NCBI RefSeq assembly: GCF_000247815.1
Contig: NC_021674.1
Span: forward strand, 33,591,462-33,655,461
Source: Ficedula albicollis
Lineage: Eukaryota; Chordata; Aves; Passeriformes; Muscicapidae
DNA: 64,000 nucleotides
Reading direction: 5' to 3'
The position numbers and the translations under genes were made by a program. Positions 1 to 12,990 of the stretch are shown here, one piece after another. How positions within the stretch are numbered: the first letter of the stretch is position 1; each line of letters starts with the position of its first letter. The notes beneath the pieces are model-generated. The model did no database searches. It worked only from the letters and a program-made list of their open reading frames with translations, and was not told the origin of the DNA.

Positions 1-2035
1 TCAACAACTTCTAAATATATGAGTGAATGTAATAAGCCTCAAACCTCTCTCAAACAGGTAATCTAGGAAAGAACTTAAATTTAACAGACCAAAGAAGGGC
101 TCTAATCCTCCAATTATGTATCTGAACTACAAGGTTATCCTTCATCTGTCATGCATACATGCATTAAGATATACAAATCAGCTGACAATATCTTCAGTTT
201 TATACAGGAGCAAGACATTTAAAAAAAGAGGTGAGCACAGCCATTCTTTGATTTTTATTGACCCCTGCCTCTCCCAAGCTGTGTTCAAAGATTGTCCATG
301 GAGGAGAAAGGGAAAAAATGACAACCAGTCCTTACAAGTGGGTTGTGAACACAAGTAATGTGACATGTATTATTGCAAAGGGAATTTCTAAAAATGCAGT
401 GAACAGCAACAGAAACCGGTAAATGCTCCCTGAAATACCAAATAAAACAAACACTATCAAAATAAAATCTTGAAAAATCCAGTAACTTCCTAATTAATGA
501 AAAATAGTTGAATGTATAATTCGGCACACACATACCAAACTCCATACATTCATTCATCTTTTATCCTAAATTCTATAAGGGGAATTACATCAGCACTAAT
601 GAATCCAATCTGTGTCATATTTTATATAGATGCAACAGGAATCTCCTGTCAGTATACTTTTCAATAGAAAGGTGAATCCAGTAAAACAACCCCATGCCAA
701 ATTTTCACAAAGTCTTTAGAGGGGTCTAATTCTTTTGCATACAATGCTCAGCAAGTCTGCACTCCTTATGAAATTTCACTTAAAATTGAATTTAAGTAGT
801 TTTGACTTATCAGAACATAGAATAAAGCAGTAATCACATAAAACAGTCTGTGCAACTCAATCAGAATGACTGCCAAAACAGCAATGGCTATTTACTGGCA
901 GCAAAACCCATACACAAGCAATACACTGACTACATGTCTAATAAAATATTAGGTATCCATTGGAAGTGGCAAAAATAACTTCTTTCAGCAACTGGGACGC
1001 TAACTAAGAGACTCTATAAGTTTCCTGCTATTTTTATACTTGTCACATTTTTTAGTGCTCATCAACACAATTCATCCACTTTCCTAGCCACAGAAAGGGA
1101 CATTTTAGTAAGAGATACTTATTTACTTACATAAGTATGATGTGCTTATTTTGTGGAACAAAACCAAAACTAAAACAAACAGAAAGAAGACCCAACATAA
1201 TACTGCAAAGGATCTTACTCATGATAAAATATATTTCATAGCTATATCTGTTTTATACCTGGTATTATACATGTCTTGTGTGGATTACTGCATAGCCTCT
1301 TTTTCCTGGGACAATGGAAAAAGATAAATCAATCATCACATGTTGAGTTTCAAATAGTATTTCAAGAAATTGTTTCCATGGGTATTCCATCTGTTATGCA
1401 GGAATATCAACGACTACGACTGTTTTAATACAACAGGTGGATAAAATTCATAAACAGCTGAGTAGCCAATCTCATTTGCTAAACCAACATAGATGCTTAT
1501 GACCATAAATCTCTGAAGTGGTTTTCTATCCCACTTCACTTTTTCTCTCAAATCTTTCAATCTGTTTTTGCTTTTTCAGAAATCTGGTCTAAGATACCTT
1601 CAGCAGCTGGAGAACTTGGAGTCAATACATCACAGAAATCGAAGTCAGCTACACAAAGTACAAACCCATGCCAACATTCACTCAATGCTTAAAATATGTG
1701 TATCCAGAGTTTGATCTAAAAAATCTTTATTTTTTTTCCAAAGGAAATTAAGCTATAGTGTACTAGCCTGGCATAAACTTTCTCATCTCATACAATATTC
1801 AATAAAGATTTTAAACACAATGATCTGCAAAGTGAAATTTATTTCTCACACACATGGTGCACAGAAATGGAGGACAGAAAATTTATGAGATATACTTTTA
1901 TACACAGCAAGTCTTCCTTGGTACGCCACTTATCTCAGAAGGAGTAGCAGGCTCTGTTTCTGTGATGGAAAACAGCAGCCAGGCCACAGAAAGAAGTGGT
2001 GTAATAGTTTATCTTACCAGGGAGGAGTAGTACTT

Positions 2036-2203
2036 ACAACAGGGGGAAAAAAAAATTACAAAAAAAACCCACAACACCAAGACAGTACCCCAATTTGAAC
2101 CTTTATGTTAAAGTGAGCACACAACAGGAGGAAAAAAAAATTACAAAAAAACCCCACAACACCAAGACAGCACCCCAATTTGAACCTTTATGTTAAAGTG
2201 AGC
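2036..2203. repeat. Tandem direct duplication, 2 x 83 bp
   Basis: Copies at 2036-2118 and 2121-2203 share an A-rich segment followed by CCCACAACACCAAGACAG and a TTAAAGTGAGC end, with a few differences between them. Confidence 0.9.
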
Positions 2204-5200
2204 TGCTTTCAAGCTCTTCTTGACTAATAAATAACAACAAGTTTCTGCCTGAGAAGCACAAAATACACTGAATAAGTATTTTATCCTAAGAAACACAGAC
2301 AGTTTATTTCATGCTTAGTATATCCTGAGACAAATCCCTCCTCCCCTGAGGACCATGCTTCACCAAACATCTCAACTTCTTTCTCCCTATCCTACTATGC
2401 TCCTTCCCACTACCAAGAATCACCAAAGTTGTCTTTTCAGTCACCAGTGAGCACTCTGAGCAGTTGAATGAGACATTTGAATTAGATTGTATGAACGAGA
2501 CATATTTGGGTGAACTGTAAGAAGGGGTTTACAGTTGACAAGACGTTTTAATTTCCTCTTTTTACTTAGTGATGATCTTTTACTCCTTTTCTGCACTTCC
2601 ACATCTTCTGTGATTCTGACTCCTAATCACACCCTCATAAGTAGTGCTCAACACATTTGCTGGCTTTTTTTGCTTTGAATGCTTAAACCTGATGGCACAG
2701 GCAACACACAAACACTACGTGAACAGCCAGGGCAAGCTCACCCTGAGAAAAGCCAAAATTGTGTTTCCTATCTATTGACTGCAGAATGAGGAACTCAGAG
2801 GCCAAGAAGATACTTTAAAAAAATACCCACTCTTTAACTTAAGCTTGAACAATGAAATTAATAGTAAAGCAAGCCCTGAACTGAAGGCAGCTAGCAGTTA
2901 TGATGATAAACAGGAAAGCTAAATATGGCATGAATACGAAATTGCAGCTTGAGCAAGCATGGGAATTACTGGTGTTCAACCAATTGTGCCACTTGACAAC
3001 CCTACAGTTATCAAGACACCCTTGGAAATTATTTAAAACTTTCACTTGGCCTCCAAATAAAATCTCCCAGCTACCCACAAAGGCACTGTGAGACTTGTGA
3101 CTGCTGGATTAAGCACAGATCCCAAAATGAGTAAAAGCAGTTTCAAAAATTAAGTCAGAAAAGTTGATAAACTCCCATGGATCCAAGACTTCAGTCAAAG
3201 AGAAAGTATTTTCTTTGTGGTAAGAAAAAACTGCAAATGTCTGCAGTGTTTCTTCTGCTAAAGTGAAGCTAGGACATGCTTCTGAGGAAGTAAAACATGA
3301 CTGAAACATGCCTTGGTAAAGAAATGAGTGTGGGGTCTCACAGTCCAGGACTAGGCTGGACTACAAGGCAGAAAAAACTGTTCTCAACACTAATAAACCA
3401 GTCAATCCTGCACACCTGAAAGCCCTACTTCCCCAAAAGACATCCATAAGAGCTATGAAAATCCTCTAGCTGTCCTTCTTAGAGTTTCATCTTTAGCTAC
3501 AGCAGACTAATGGCCAGCTACTACCAGACAGCACAGCCCTGACCCTCAGACCTTGACTCCTGTTCAATGGCCACTACAGCTCTGCTCCCCCAGCAATAAG
3601 CTGATTCAAGGCCACTAAGACTTTTCTGTTTTGGTGAAGTATGTTTTCTGCCAGTTTATCTCTCTGCACCAGTGTATCATAGGTCATATGAGCAGCAAAG
3701 TGCCAAATGAGAAGCAGAAGGTGCATGCAGGAAGGAGAGCAAGGACTTGGGAGAGCAGTAAGAATGCCTGCCCTTTCATCAGCTCCCAACCAGTACATCA
3801 GGTAACTTGTCATGCAGATCCATAACCCACTTCAAAACATGAATGGCTGGGGCAGAGAGACGTGCAGAACATTCTATCAGCCTCACCCATCTCATTTTAG
3901 ATAATTCAAAACAGCTCTTGCAACTGGTTCTGGAGACAAGAAGGTTCTTCAAGGGAAAACAGCATCATTCCATACACCATACAGGCAAAAGCACAGAGAG
4001 GCTTTTGAGGACAGCCACAATGGAAGTAACCACTAACAATTCATGAATTCCAATACCTATGCACAAGATATCTGCAACACTTCTTAAAGAATTTAAACAA
4101 TAAACTCCTAATGCAGTACAAAACTTTGAGCAACTCACACATAATTAAAAACTTTCTTTGGGAAATATCTGGAAGTAATTGTGTTGTTACATTAGCTAGA
4201 GGTTACCTTATTTTAATCACTCGTTTTCCCTTCTAGTGCTTATTATAATTTTATACCTGCACAATTACAGTTCAACCTAAGGAAATGCATACTAAAGACA
4301 ATCCAATCCATAAATTTATTTTCATCATTTTATCAATAACCACAAGCAAAGAGTATTAATACAGAGCATATTAATATTTTAAAACATTAATATTAGGGAC
4401 TCCACCATGCAGAACAGAAATATAGTATCAGGTGTGGATTACAGATACACAGTAAAACATAAATTGAGTAAAATCTACAAGATGACTACAACTTAAATGG
4501 TCAGTCATAGCTTGACAGGACAACAATTTTGATACAATACCTTTCAAATTACATAGCAGTATAAGCATGAAAATTGCATACACAAAATCCCAACACAGTA
4601 ATAGCTTTAGGGCCCTTTAAAGCATGTCTAAAATTTTCATTTTCCACAAATGACAGGCATGGCAATAAAAACTCTTGACCTGGGAGAATTTATTTTTAAC
4701 AATGCCTCTCCCTTTTCCGTTTCTTCTATTAACAGGAGGAGAGCCAGATTGGCAGCAGCAGACATGAACAACAGTCTCAAGACCACAAGGCAGGAGAGGA
4801 AGGGAAGAAGGAGATTAGTATGACCCATATATTACCTAAAGCAAGCCCAGAATATCCAGAGTAGTGAGGAGACACCAATTGAAGACCAAAATACTATGCA
4901 ATGAAAAGAAGGGTTTACAGCTAAAGGGTTTTCAGCTACAGAACCTGAATTACATTCTCAAAACAAGCCTCCAGGATAAATAGTCAGACAAAAACACCTA
5001 CCAAGGGATATTCCTAACAGTAACACATGAAACTCCTGACCACACTGAAAAGGGTGCTGTGAGGGAAGTAAACCAAATCAACAGGCAGGCCAGGACAACT
5101 TCTTATGAATGCTCTCCTGAATGCCAGAACTTCTTTCTTCCCCCTGCTCCAACCTGACCCCAAACAGAAGGAATGGGAGTGTAATTTCTGCTACAGACCT

Positions 5201-6348
5201 TCCCTGGACGAGACATTGCAGGAAAGCACAGGCTAGTCTTCATTCTCTCTCACAAAACACTTTCCTGGCAGCATGGGACAACAGCCTGAAAGCCACTTCT
5301 TTGGCTCCAGCTGGCATGAGGGCAGAAAAACAAGCACTTCTGTAGTACTTTTCATAAAGTTGCTTCAACACTATGGGAGTAAGTCGAGATGGGGGAGGGA
5401 GAGTCTCTTCTAAGGAAAATGCTGCCTTTTTGCAGGCTATCATTCAGCTACAGAGAGAAACATTACTGGTGGTGGTGGTGGTGTTCAACTACTTAGGTCT
5501 TGGGAAACATTCTCACAAATGTACACAAGAATCTGAATTTACAATATTTTGTATAGCTTCTGTCTCACAATTTTGTTTCACATGCTTTGCTCTAACTTCA
5601 CACTTCATGTACATCAAGAGTCATTGCTGCAATCCTCTGTCAGGATGATCCATCAAACTATAGCATACTATTCCCAAGATTATCCTATCCTGGAAGCACA
5701 AAAACATACCTGCTCCTAATAATCACACTGTGACTAATAGGATTCTTTTTATATTCCTCTACTCCATAAGAAGTTACACATCCTGAAAAGTACTGGAACT
5801 CTGTCTAGAATTTTGACTGGCACTGAAGGGACACCAAGTACCCCATACATCTCACATTTAAAAAACCTTCTTGACATTGACATGGCATCAAGTCATCCTG
5901 ACCAACTTAATTCATTTATGTGATAAGTCTAAGAATTATGTTCTTACATATGTTTAAGGAATTTTTTAAACGCTGTTCCATTCTACAAACAATCACAGAA
6001 ATACAATATTCTACTGGAGAGAAAAACACCTTTTTATGCAAGTAAACTATAAAACATGGATATTGTTTTATATCTTAAGAATTATAATGCTTAACTATCT
6101 TCATTTTATGAGAACTGATGAAATGTTAAAAGTCAAAGAATGTATCATCAAATATTCATTTTCCATACTTCAGAATCCCTCTAGAATAAAATATACATAT
6201 ATGAGGAACACCTAGAGCAACAAAACAGGATGTTTTCAAGAAATTAGCTTAAATTTACAGCTATTTCTGTATTAACCAGCCACAGAAGTATTTTCAGAAA
6301 TAAATAAGGAGGCAGTGTAGATAGCCTTGTGCATTACTGGAAGTCTCA

Positions 6349-6494
6349 CACATGTTAAACATCATACAACAAAACAAGATCCATTAGTGTGCACTCAATC
6401 ACCCAGCAAAGCTAGAAGCAGCACATGCTAAACATCACACAACAAAACAAGATCCATTAATGTGCACTCAATCACCCAGCAAAGCTAGAAGCAG
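6349..6494. repeat. Tandem direct duplication, 2 x 73 bp
   Basis: Copies at 6349-6421 and 6422-6494 abut exactly and differ at only a few positions (for example GTTAAACATCATAC against GCTAAACATCACAC). Confidence 0.9.
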
Positions 6495-7984
6495 CAGAAC
6501 TCGGGTGCTATGCTAGAAGGGACGCTCCCTTTGGTGCTTAAGGAAGCATCTCAGCTTTATTAGTGAATGAGAGAACCTTCCTGGAGAAACTCCCATTGCT
6601 GAAGAGCCAAAATAATGGGCTCCTCTCCTCTCTTGACCTCTCTGCTGCAGTGTGAAAGGGGTACACTTAAACAGTTAACAACTAGCTGTCCCCAGGCAGA
6701 ACCACACCACTCAAAGCCACAGGCACAGTGGTAGGAATGATCACACAGTCACAACCACCCTCCTTGTCACTCTCTGAGTCAAATCCTGCTTCTCTCTACT
6801 TAAAAAATTCCACACTGTGGTTAAAACTAAAGGTATTTTTGTACCTTCGGGCTGCCATTAACTTCAACACTCCAACTTTAACAACGTTATGACAACTTTC
6901 ACGGTGATGAAGTAACACAATGTTGTATTGGCAGCAGTAATCACAACAGTAGTAATAATAATAACAAAGCAGCAATTTGAGAGTGTGCCAATGCTGAAGA
7001 CACAGGACTGAATGCACAGCTCTGAATTAAAGATGTTTCCATTTGGCTATTTTTAAATCAGGTGAAATCAAGCAAGGGCCACACAACTGCTGGCCTGAGT
7101 TTAGTACCCTGTAATCACCTAACTATTCAGGCTTGGTTATATTTCCCATACTGCATTAATGCTTGCTGTCACATCTAGCTTATCACCACTCCTAGCTTTA
7201 ATGTTCTTCTAAATATGTTTAGAAAATTTGTGGTAGTTCAAAAATACATTCATACTTCCTCTTAACCCAATTCCAGAGTCTGAACCTCTGATCTTACCAA
7301 AACAAGAAACACTAATGCCTTTTATTCCACAGTCTATATATAATGTTATTCATTATTTATTCTCACATATTCATTTCCCTTTAAGGCATAAATGGTATGG
7401 CATTTTAAAGTAGCACGGTGTTACCTCTTTTTTCCTACCTTTTCTGAGACTCGGATTCTATAAAGTTGGTTTGCTTGCTCCTAAGTATTAACTAGGACTT
7501 AAATTTTCTTGCAGTGGATTCTTGTAACTACAAGGCATCACAGAAATGTTTTGTGAAAAGCAAACAAACACCAGAGATATCATTGACATTCACTTAATTT
7601 TGATTCCCAATCTAGAAGAGGCTGGGTATACTTTCAATTCAAAACCTGAGAATCAGACAAACATTAAAGAGGTATCAAAGCATGGAAGAAACCATAAACA
7701 AAATTTTGAATTCGTAAGAGGAAAAAAAAAAAGAGAAAAAGAATCTTTTCTGTTGCTTTCTCCTGGAAAATGTTGGAAAAAATGCTGGCCATTCAAATTT
7801 TGTCACACTACAGACAGTCTTGCAAAAAATGGACCATCATGCAATACATCATGCTTTTCCAGCACACTGCTTCCGTAGAAATACACACTGTCAACACTCA
7901 ATCAAAACTTGTATTTCAGAGCAAATATTTATTATGTATACTATTTTAGGATGGTATTTTTTATAATTCCTAACAGACTGCCAT

Positions 7985-8519
7985 TCAATCAGCTACGCTA
8001 CTGTATTAAGCAGTTCTGGGGCCCTCAGTTTAGGAAGGATGTTGAGATGCTTGAACGTGTCCAGAGGAGGGCAACAAGGCTGGTGAAGGGCTTGGAACAC
8101 AAGCCTTATGAGGAACATTTGAAGGAGCTGGGGTTGTTTAGCCTGGAGAAGAGGAGGCTTAGAGGTGACCTTATTGCTCTCTACAACATCCTGAAGGGAG
8201 GCTGTAAACAGGTGGGATCAGTCTCTTCCACCGGGCAGCAACTGACAGAACCAGAGGACACAGTCTCAAGCTACATCAGGGAAGGTACAGGTTGGATGTT
8301 AGGAAAAAATTTTTCACCAAAAGAATAATAAAGTACTGAAATGCTCTTCCCAGAGAGGTGGTGGAATCATCATCTCTGGATGTGTTTAAGAAAAGTCTGG
8401 ACATGGCACTTGGTGCTATAGACTAGACTCAGAGTTGAGGTGTTAGGACATAGGTTGGACTCGATGATCTTAGGGGTCTCTTCCAACCTCATTATTCTGT
8501 GATTCTGTGATTCTGTGAA
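7985..8519 (+). mobile_element. CR1 LINE, 5'-truncated 3' end
   Basis: The plus strand encodes the C-terminal part of CR1 ORF2: [20 protein letters not shown], then [20 protein letters not shown] and [14 protein letters not shown]. After this come the CR1 3' untranslated region (GGTTGGACTCGATGATCTTA) and a repeated ATTCTGTG terminal microsatellite. Strong 5' truncation is normal for CR1. The frame is broken near its end, so it is inactive. It lies antisense inside SMYD3 intron 1. Confidence 0.92.
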
Positions 8520-8776
8520 TACAGAAAACAAGGCTAGACAGCTTTGAGGCAAAGTACCTTCAGTCTAGCAGCATTCCCAGAAACACAGTCTAAAAGGGAA
8601 AAGTCAGGAAACAGTGTGAAAGTAGCACAGAGCCTGAAGAGTAATTTTCTGTTCCTGAAATACTGGGAGTTGAGGTGTTAGGACATAGCTTGGACTCAAT
8701 GATCTTAGAGGTCTCTTCCAACCTCATTATTCTGTGATTCTGTGATTCTGTGAATACAGAAAACAAGGCTAGACAG
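8432..8776. repeat. Spaced direct duplication, 2 x 110 bp, of the CR1 tail and downstream flank
   Basis: 8432-8541 and 8667-8776 are near-identical. Each copy holds the last part of the CR1 tail with the ATTCTGTG repeats plus the unique flank ending GGCTAGACAG. Because the flank is copied as well, this is a duplication after insertion and not a second CR1 insertion. Confidence 0.88.
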
Positions 8777-9652
8777 CCCAGCCTTGTATGAAAAAAACAT
8801 GAACTTCTTCATTAGAAAATACAGGGTTCTATTCAAAGAAGAAATCACAACAGGAGAGACAGTGACAAAAAAATCTGCCATCTGCTCTACATACAATGTA
8901 GACCTAACAACAATGACCAGAAAACCTAATGTCAGTATAAAAACAGCACCAACAGCCCAGTAAGATAAGGAAGGGTAATTAATCTGTCTACCATTAGATG
9001 CATTAAGTGTGTGTGTTGTGCATACATATATACACATCCTTGTATTTATGTATACTAATACTTCAGCACTTTAAATCCACAATTATATTCACTTTAATTG
9101 AGGTAAGACTAAGTAGAACTACTGAACTATCTGAGTTTTCCTTTCTAAAACAGAGCAGCAAACTGCCCGCAACAGCCAACCTTTTCCTGCTTTGGTACAT
9201 CAGACCCTTGTTGTAGGAATTTGGCCAAGGCCATAAGGTAAGTCAGCACCATCACAAGCCTGTGACCCCAAATCCTGGCAAGACCATGCTGCCTCTCAGC
9301 AGGCAGTCCAGAAGGAAGATACTCTGCACTTCACTACCCATCTTCTGGTTCACCCAGCACTTCCCACACAGCCTAAAACTGCACCAAACACCAGTGACTA
9401 CTACAGGCCGAGAGACAAATGCAAGCATAGAATTACACATCAGCGTAATGCCTCAAACATTAATTGCATATATAAAAGGAATGCTAAAACACTAAATCAA
9501 CGTTAAGAAGGAGACCTTTTTTTAATTTGTGTTCCTCTACTGCCACCTAAAGATTAGAGTGAAAAACAGGAACAGTAGTGGACAGCCTGACTTTTATCTG
9601 TAGTCCTGGCAGAGAGCAGTAACATTTTTCTGATACCTCATTTTTAACTAAA

Positions 9653-10612
9653 ACCACACCAGATTCAATCAATACCATTATTTCTCCCTACAAAACATGT
9701 CCTGGTTACATGTCTACATCCAAACACCTCAGATCTGCTTTTATTCCACCTGCTGCTGCACTCAGCCTGTCTTCTGAAGTCGGCAGTCTCACAACTTCAA
9801 GTGGAAAATGTTCAGTCACCACCCAAAAGGATCCTGATGTCACAAGTCAGACTTCATAGATAAAATAGCACCACCCAAAAGGACCCTGATGTCACAAGTC
9901 AGACTTCATAGATAAAACAGCTAAAAGTCTTTTGAGTTTGGTGTTTATTTGGAGGTTTTTTGGAGAAATTTTTGTTGTGTTTTTGCTTTGGTTTGGGTTA
10001 TTTTTCAATATGCTGAAGATGCAAGATGCATCTTGTAAGATGCAAGCATCACCTGGAATACATTGTCAACGTTTTCTTTGATTAAATGAGAACCACAATC
10101 TCATATATTTAAATAGAAGCTGAGACAGAAGCCCTGTAAAGGACATGAAGAAAATCACCTGGACTGTTTCAACAAACAAAACTTCAAATATCTTCAAAAT
10201 AACCCTAATTAAAAAAAAAAGAAAAAAACCAAAGCAAAAACATAAAAAAGAAAAGTTAGCAGTATCGAATTTTCACCTGTCTCTCTCCTTCACGTCTTGG
10301 CAACTATACAGGGGTTTGGCTTATCTAGCAGTGTGTTTCAGGTGTTAATTTACAGACGTTCCTTTAAAGGTCTACCACAATCCATCTTGCTGGGAAACCG
10401 CTCAAGATTAGAAAACACCTTTGTTTGTTTCCTTCTAAACAAACACAGAAAGTTACTATGCGCTTGTCGGTTTCCACCTAAGGAAGGATTTCGGGATTCC
10501 GTAAGGATTTGCGGGAGGAAGGCAGGAACTCATTTAAGGCATGTCGCAAAGCCACGCGCTCCTTAGCGGGATAAACGCGGGCAGGCGACACCAAACTCCA
10601 TCACCGTCTATT
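9653..10612. repeat. Large direct duplication, copy 1 (ends at the n)
   Basis: Copy 1 starts ACCACACCAGATTCAATCAA and runs to the base before the n at 10,613. It matches 10,615-11,865 almost base for base, apart from a ~330-base insertion specific to copy 2, an internal 52-base tandem repeat specific to copy 1, and single-base differences. Its end coincides with the approach to the C run, as expected for a second haplotype contig joined end to end. Confidence 0.9.
9817..9920. repeat. Tandem direct duplication, 2 x 52 bp, in copy 1 only
   Basis: Copies at 9817-9868 and 9869-9920 abut. The corresponding place in copy 2 of the large duplication (about 11,115-11,166) has a single unit, so this differs between the two copies. 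Confidence 0.92.
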
Positions 10613-10613
10613 N
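10613..10613. other. Ambiguous base n at contig junction
   Basis: The only n in the window. It falls exactly between the two copies of the large duplication and marks a join, not a simple uncalled base. Confidence 0.95.
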
Positions 10614-10614
10614 G

Positions 10615-11865
10615 ACCACACCAGATTCAATCAAATCAAAACCAGATTGATGAAACAGTTCTATTTCATATCACAGTTTAGTAGCACTTCACCATTTGCC
10701 TTGTCCCTATACATTACCAAAAAAAAAAAAAATTGAGATCTCTGTATGGATGTATTCATCTCCTTTAATTAGATATATGCCAGCTTGGACAGTCTTGATC
10801 TATAAACTTTGTCTAGCCACAGAATTCCTGCAAAGGAAGACAAATTGGTGGAAATATATTTTTTACTTCCTTATTTACTTCTTTAAATTTAACTGCTATC
10901 ACTATATAGAAAAAAAAAAACCCACCCCACCAATTAATAACCTCTCGTGATATAACAAGTTGGTAATACCATTATTTCTCCCTACAAAACATGTCCTGGT
11001 TACATGTCTACATCCAAACACCTCAGATCTGCTTTTATTCCACCTGCTGCTGCACTCAGCCTGTCTTCTGAAGTCGGCAGTCTCTCACAACTTCAAGTGG
11101 AAAATGTTCAGTCACCACCCAAAAGGACCCTGATGTCACAAGTCAGACTTCATAGATAAAACAGCTAAAAGTCTTTTGAGTTTGGTGTTTATTTGGAGGT
11201 TTTTTGGAGAAATTTTTGTTGTGTTTTTGCTTTGGTTTGGGTTATTTTTCAATATGCTGAAGATGCAAGATGCATCTTGTAAGATGCAAGCATCACCTGG
11301 AATACATTGTCAACGTTTTCTTTGATTAAATGAGAACCACAATCTCATATATTTAAATAGAAGCTGAGACAGAAGCCCTGTAAAGGACATGAAGAAAATC
11401 ACCTGGACTGTTTCAACAAACAAAACTTCAAATGTCTTCAAAATAACCCTAATTAAAAAAAAAAGAAAAAAACCAAAGCAAAAACATAAAAAAGAAAAGT
11501 TAGCAGTATCGAATTTTCACCTGTCTCTCTCCTTCACGTCTTGGCAACTATACAGGGGTTTGGCTTATCTAGCAGTGTGTTTCAGGTGTTAATTTACAGA
11601 CGTTCCTTTAAAGGTCTACCACAATCCATCTTGCTGGGAAACCGCTCAAGATTAGAAAACACCTTTGTTTGTTTCCTTCTAAACAAACACAGAAAGTTAC
11701 TATGCGCTTGTCGGTTTCCACCTAAGGAAGGATTTCGGGATTCCGTAAGGATTTGCGGGAGGAAGGCAGGAACTCATTTAAGGCATGTCGCAAAGCCACG
11801 CGCTCCTTAGCGGGATAAACGCGGGCAGGCGACACCAAACTCCATCACCGTCTATTCCACGGAGC
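10615..11865. repeat. Large direct duplication, copy 2 (continuous with SMYD3 promoter region)
   Basis: Copy 2 of the block at 9653-10612. It contains about 330 extra bases (roughly 10,635-10,964) after TTCAATCAA and then rejoins copy 1 at AATACCATTATTTC. It continues past the point where copy 1 stops, into GC-rich sequence and the C run. The two short open frames repeated in both copies are duplicated intronic sequence, not genes. Confidence 0.9.
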
Positions 11866-11879
11866 TGGAGCCTGCCCAG

Positions 11880-12606
<727 letters not shown>

Positions 12607-12613
12607 CCGGTAC

Positions 12614-12777
12614 CTGCGCAGGCAGCGCTCGCACACGCTGCCCAGCTGCTCCTTGCTGAGGACGTAGGCGAAGGGCTCGTCGCGGTAGAGCAGCTCTCCG
12701 GGCCGCACCCGCCGGCGGGAGCGGAGGCCGCTGCCCTTGCCCGGGCTGTGGAAGCGCTCCAGCGCCGCCGGCTCCAT
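12614..12777 (-). CDS. SMYD3: SMYD3 coding exon 1 (SET and MYND domain lysine methyltransferase), 5' end of gene
   Basis: SMYD3 methylates lysines on histones (H3K4 and H4K5 have been reported) and on cytoplasmic kinases such as MAP3K2. This exon encodes the N-terminus: ATG at 12777-12775, reading MEPAALERFHSPGKG, then RPGELLYRDEPFAYVLSKEQ and CERCLRR. RPGELL plus a CxxC pair is the start of the split SET domain running into the first zinc ligands of the MYND finger, and the MEP start and RPGELL favour SMYD3 over SMYD2. The exon ends in a good donor (GCGCAG then GTACCG, GT at 12613-12612). The ATG has a strong context (A at -3, G at +4). Only six more bases of intron are readable before a 726-base C run. 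The remaining exons lie off the left edge, which fits the very long first intron of this gene. SMYD3 adjacent to TFB2M matches amniote gene order. Confidence 0.9.
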
Positions 12778-12800
12778 CCTGCCGCGCTGCCGCCGCCGCC

Positions 12801-12826
12801 GGAGAGGAGAGGAGAGGAGAGGAGAG
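12801..12826. repeat. (GGAGA)n microsatellite in SMYD3 leader
   Basis: About five tandem GGAGA units lie in the 5' leader of SMYD3. On the transcript strand this is a TCTCC pyrimidine tract, read in frame as part of the possible N-terminal extension. Confidence 0.85.
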
Positions 12827-12847
12827 CGCGGGCCGCCCCGCCCGCCG

Positions 12848-12855
12848 CACGTGAC
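12848..12855. promoter_or_regulatory. Palindromic E-box CACGTGAC
   Basis: CACGTG followed by AC is the classic USF/MITF/MYC-type E-box (GTCACGTG on the other strand). It lies in the SMYD3 CpG island 11 bases from the YY1-like element. Binding is inferred from the motif only. Confidence 0.45.
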
Positions 12856-12865
12856 CGGCGCCGCC

Positions 12866-12877
12866 GCCGCCATCTTA
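12866..12877 (-). promoter_or_regulatory. YY1 / TISU-like element (TAAGATGGCGGC)
   Basis: On the minus strand this reads TAAGATGGCGGC. It contains the YY1 core AAGATGGCGGC and differs only at the first base from the TISU consensus (SAASATGGCGGC), which directs initiation on very short leaders. It has the sense orientation of SMYD3 and supplies the in-frame upstream ATG. Confidence 0.6.
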
Positions 12878-12990
12878 GATCAGGGCAAGGGCCGGGCGGG
12901 GATGGAGCCCGGGCGTGCGGCGCTGCCTGTCCTGGGCCAGCGCAGCGCAGCGCAGCACAGCCGCACGGAGAGCCGCAGGGCAGCCCTTTG

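Larger units (their letters stand above)
1..7984. other. SMYD3 intron 1, partial; no gene seen
   Basis: AT-rich sequence with stops in every frame and no exon that I recognise. By position and strand it is intron 1 of SMYD3. It carries two short direct duplications, listed separately. The small open frames here look like chance frames. Confidence 0.7.
12778..12873 (-). other. SMYD3: SMYD3 5' leader with in-frame upstream ATG (possible 32-residue N-terminal extension)
   Basis: The leader upstream of the SMYD3 ATG stays open in the same frame back to another ATG at 12873-12871 (MAAAAPVTCGGRGG...). That ATG has A at -3 and G at +4. A start there would add 32 residues to SMYD3. The usual family start is the downstream MEP, so I treat this as leader with a possible alternative start. 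Confidence 0.4.

Noticed and set aside
10145..11810. Pairs of repeated 67- and 89-codon frames
   Set aside because: They are the same intronic sequence present twice because of the large duplication; there is no recognisable protein content.
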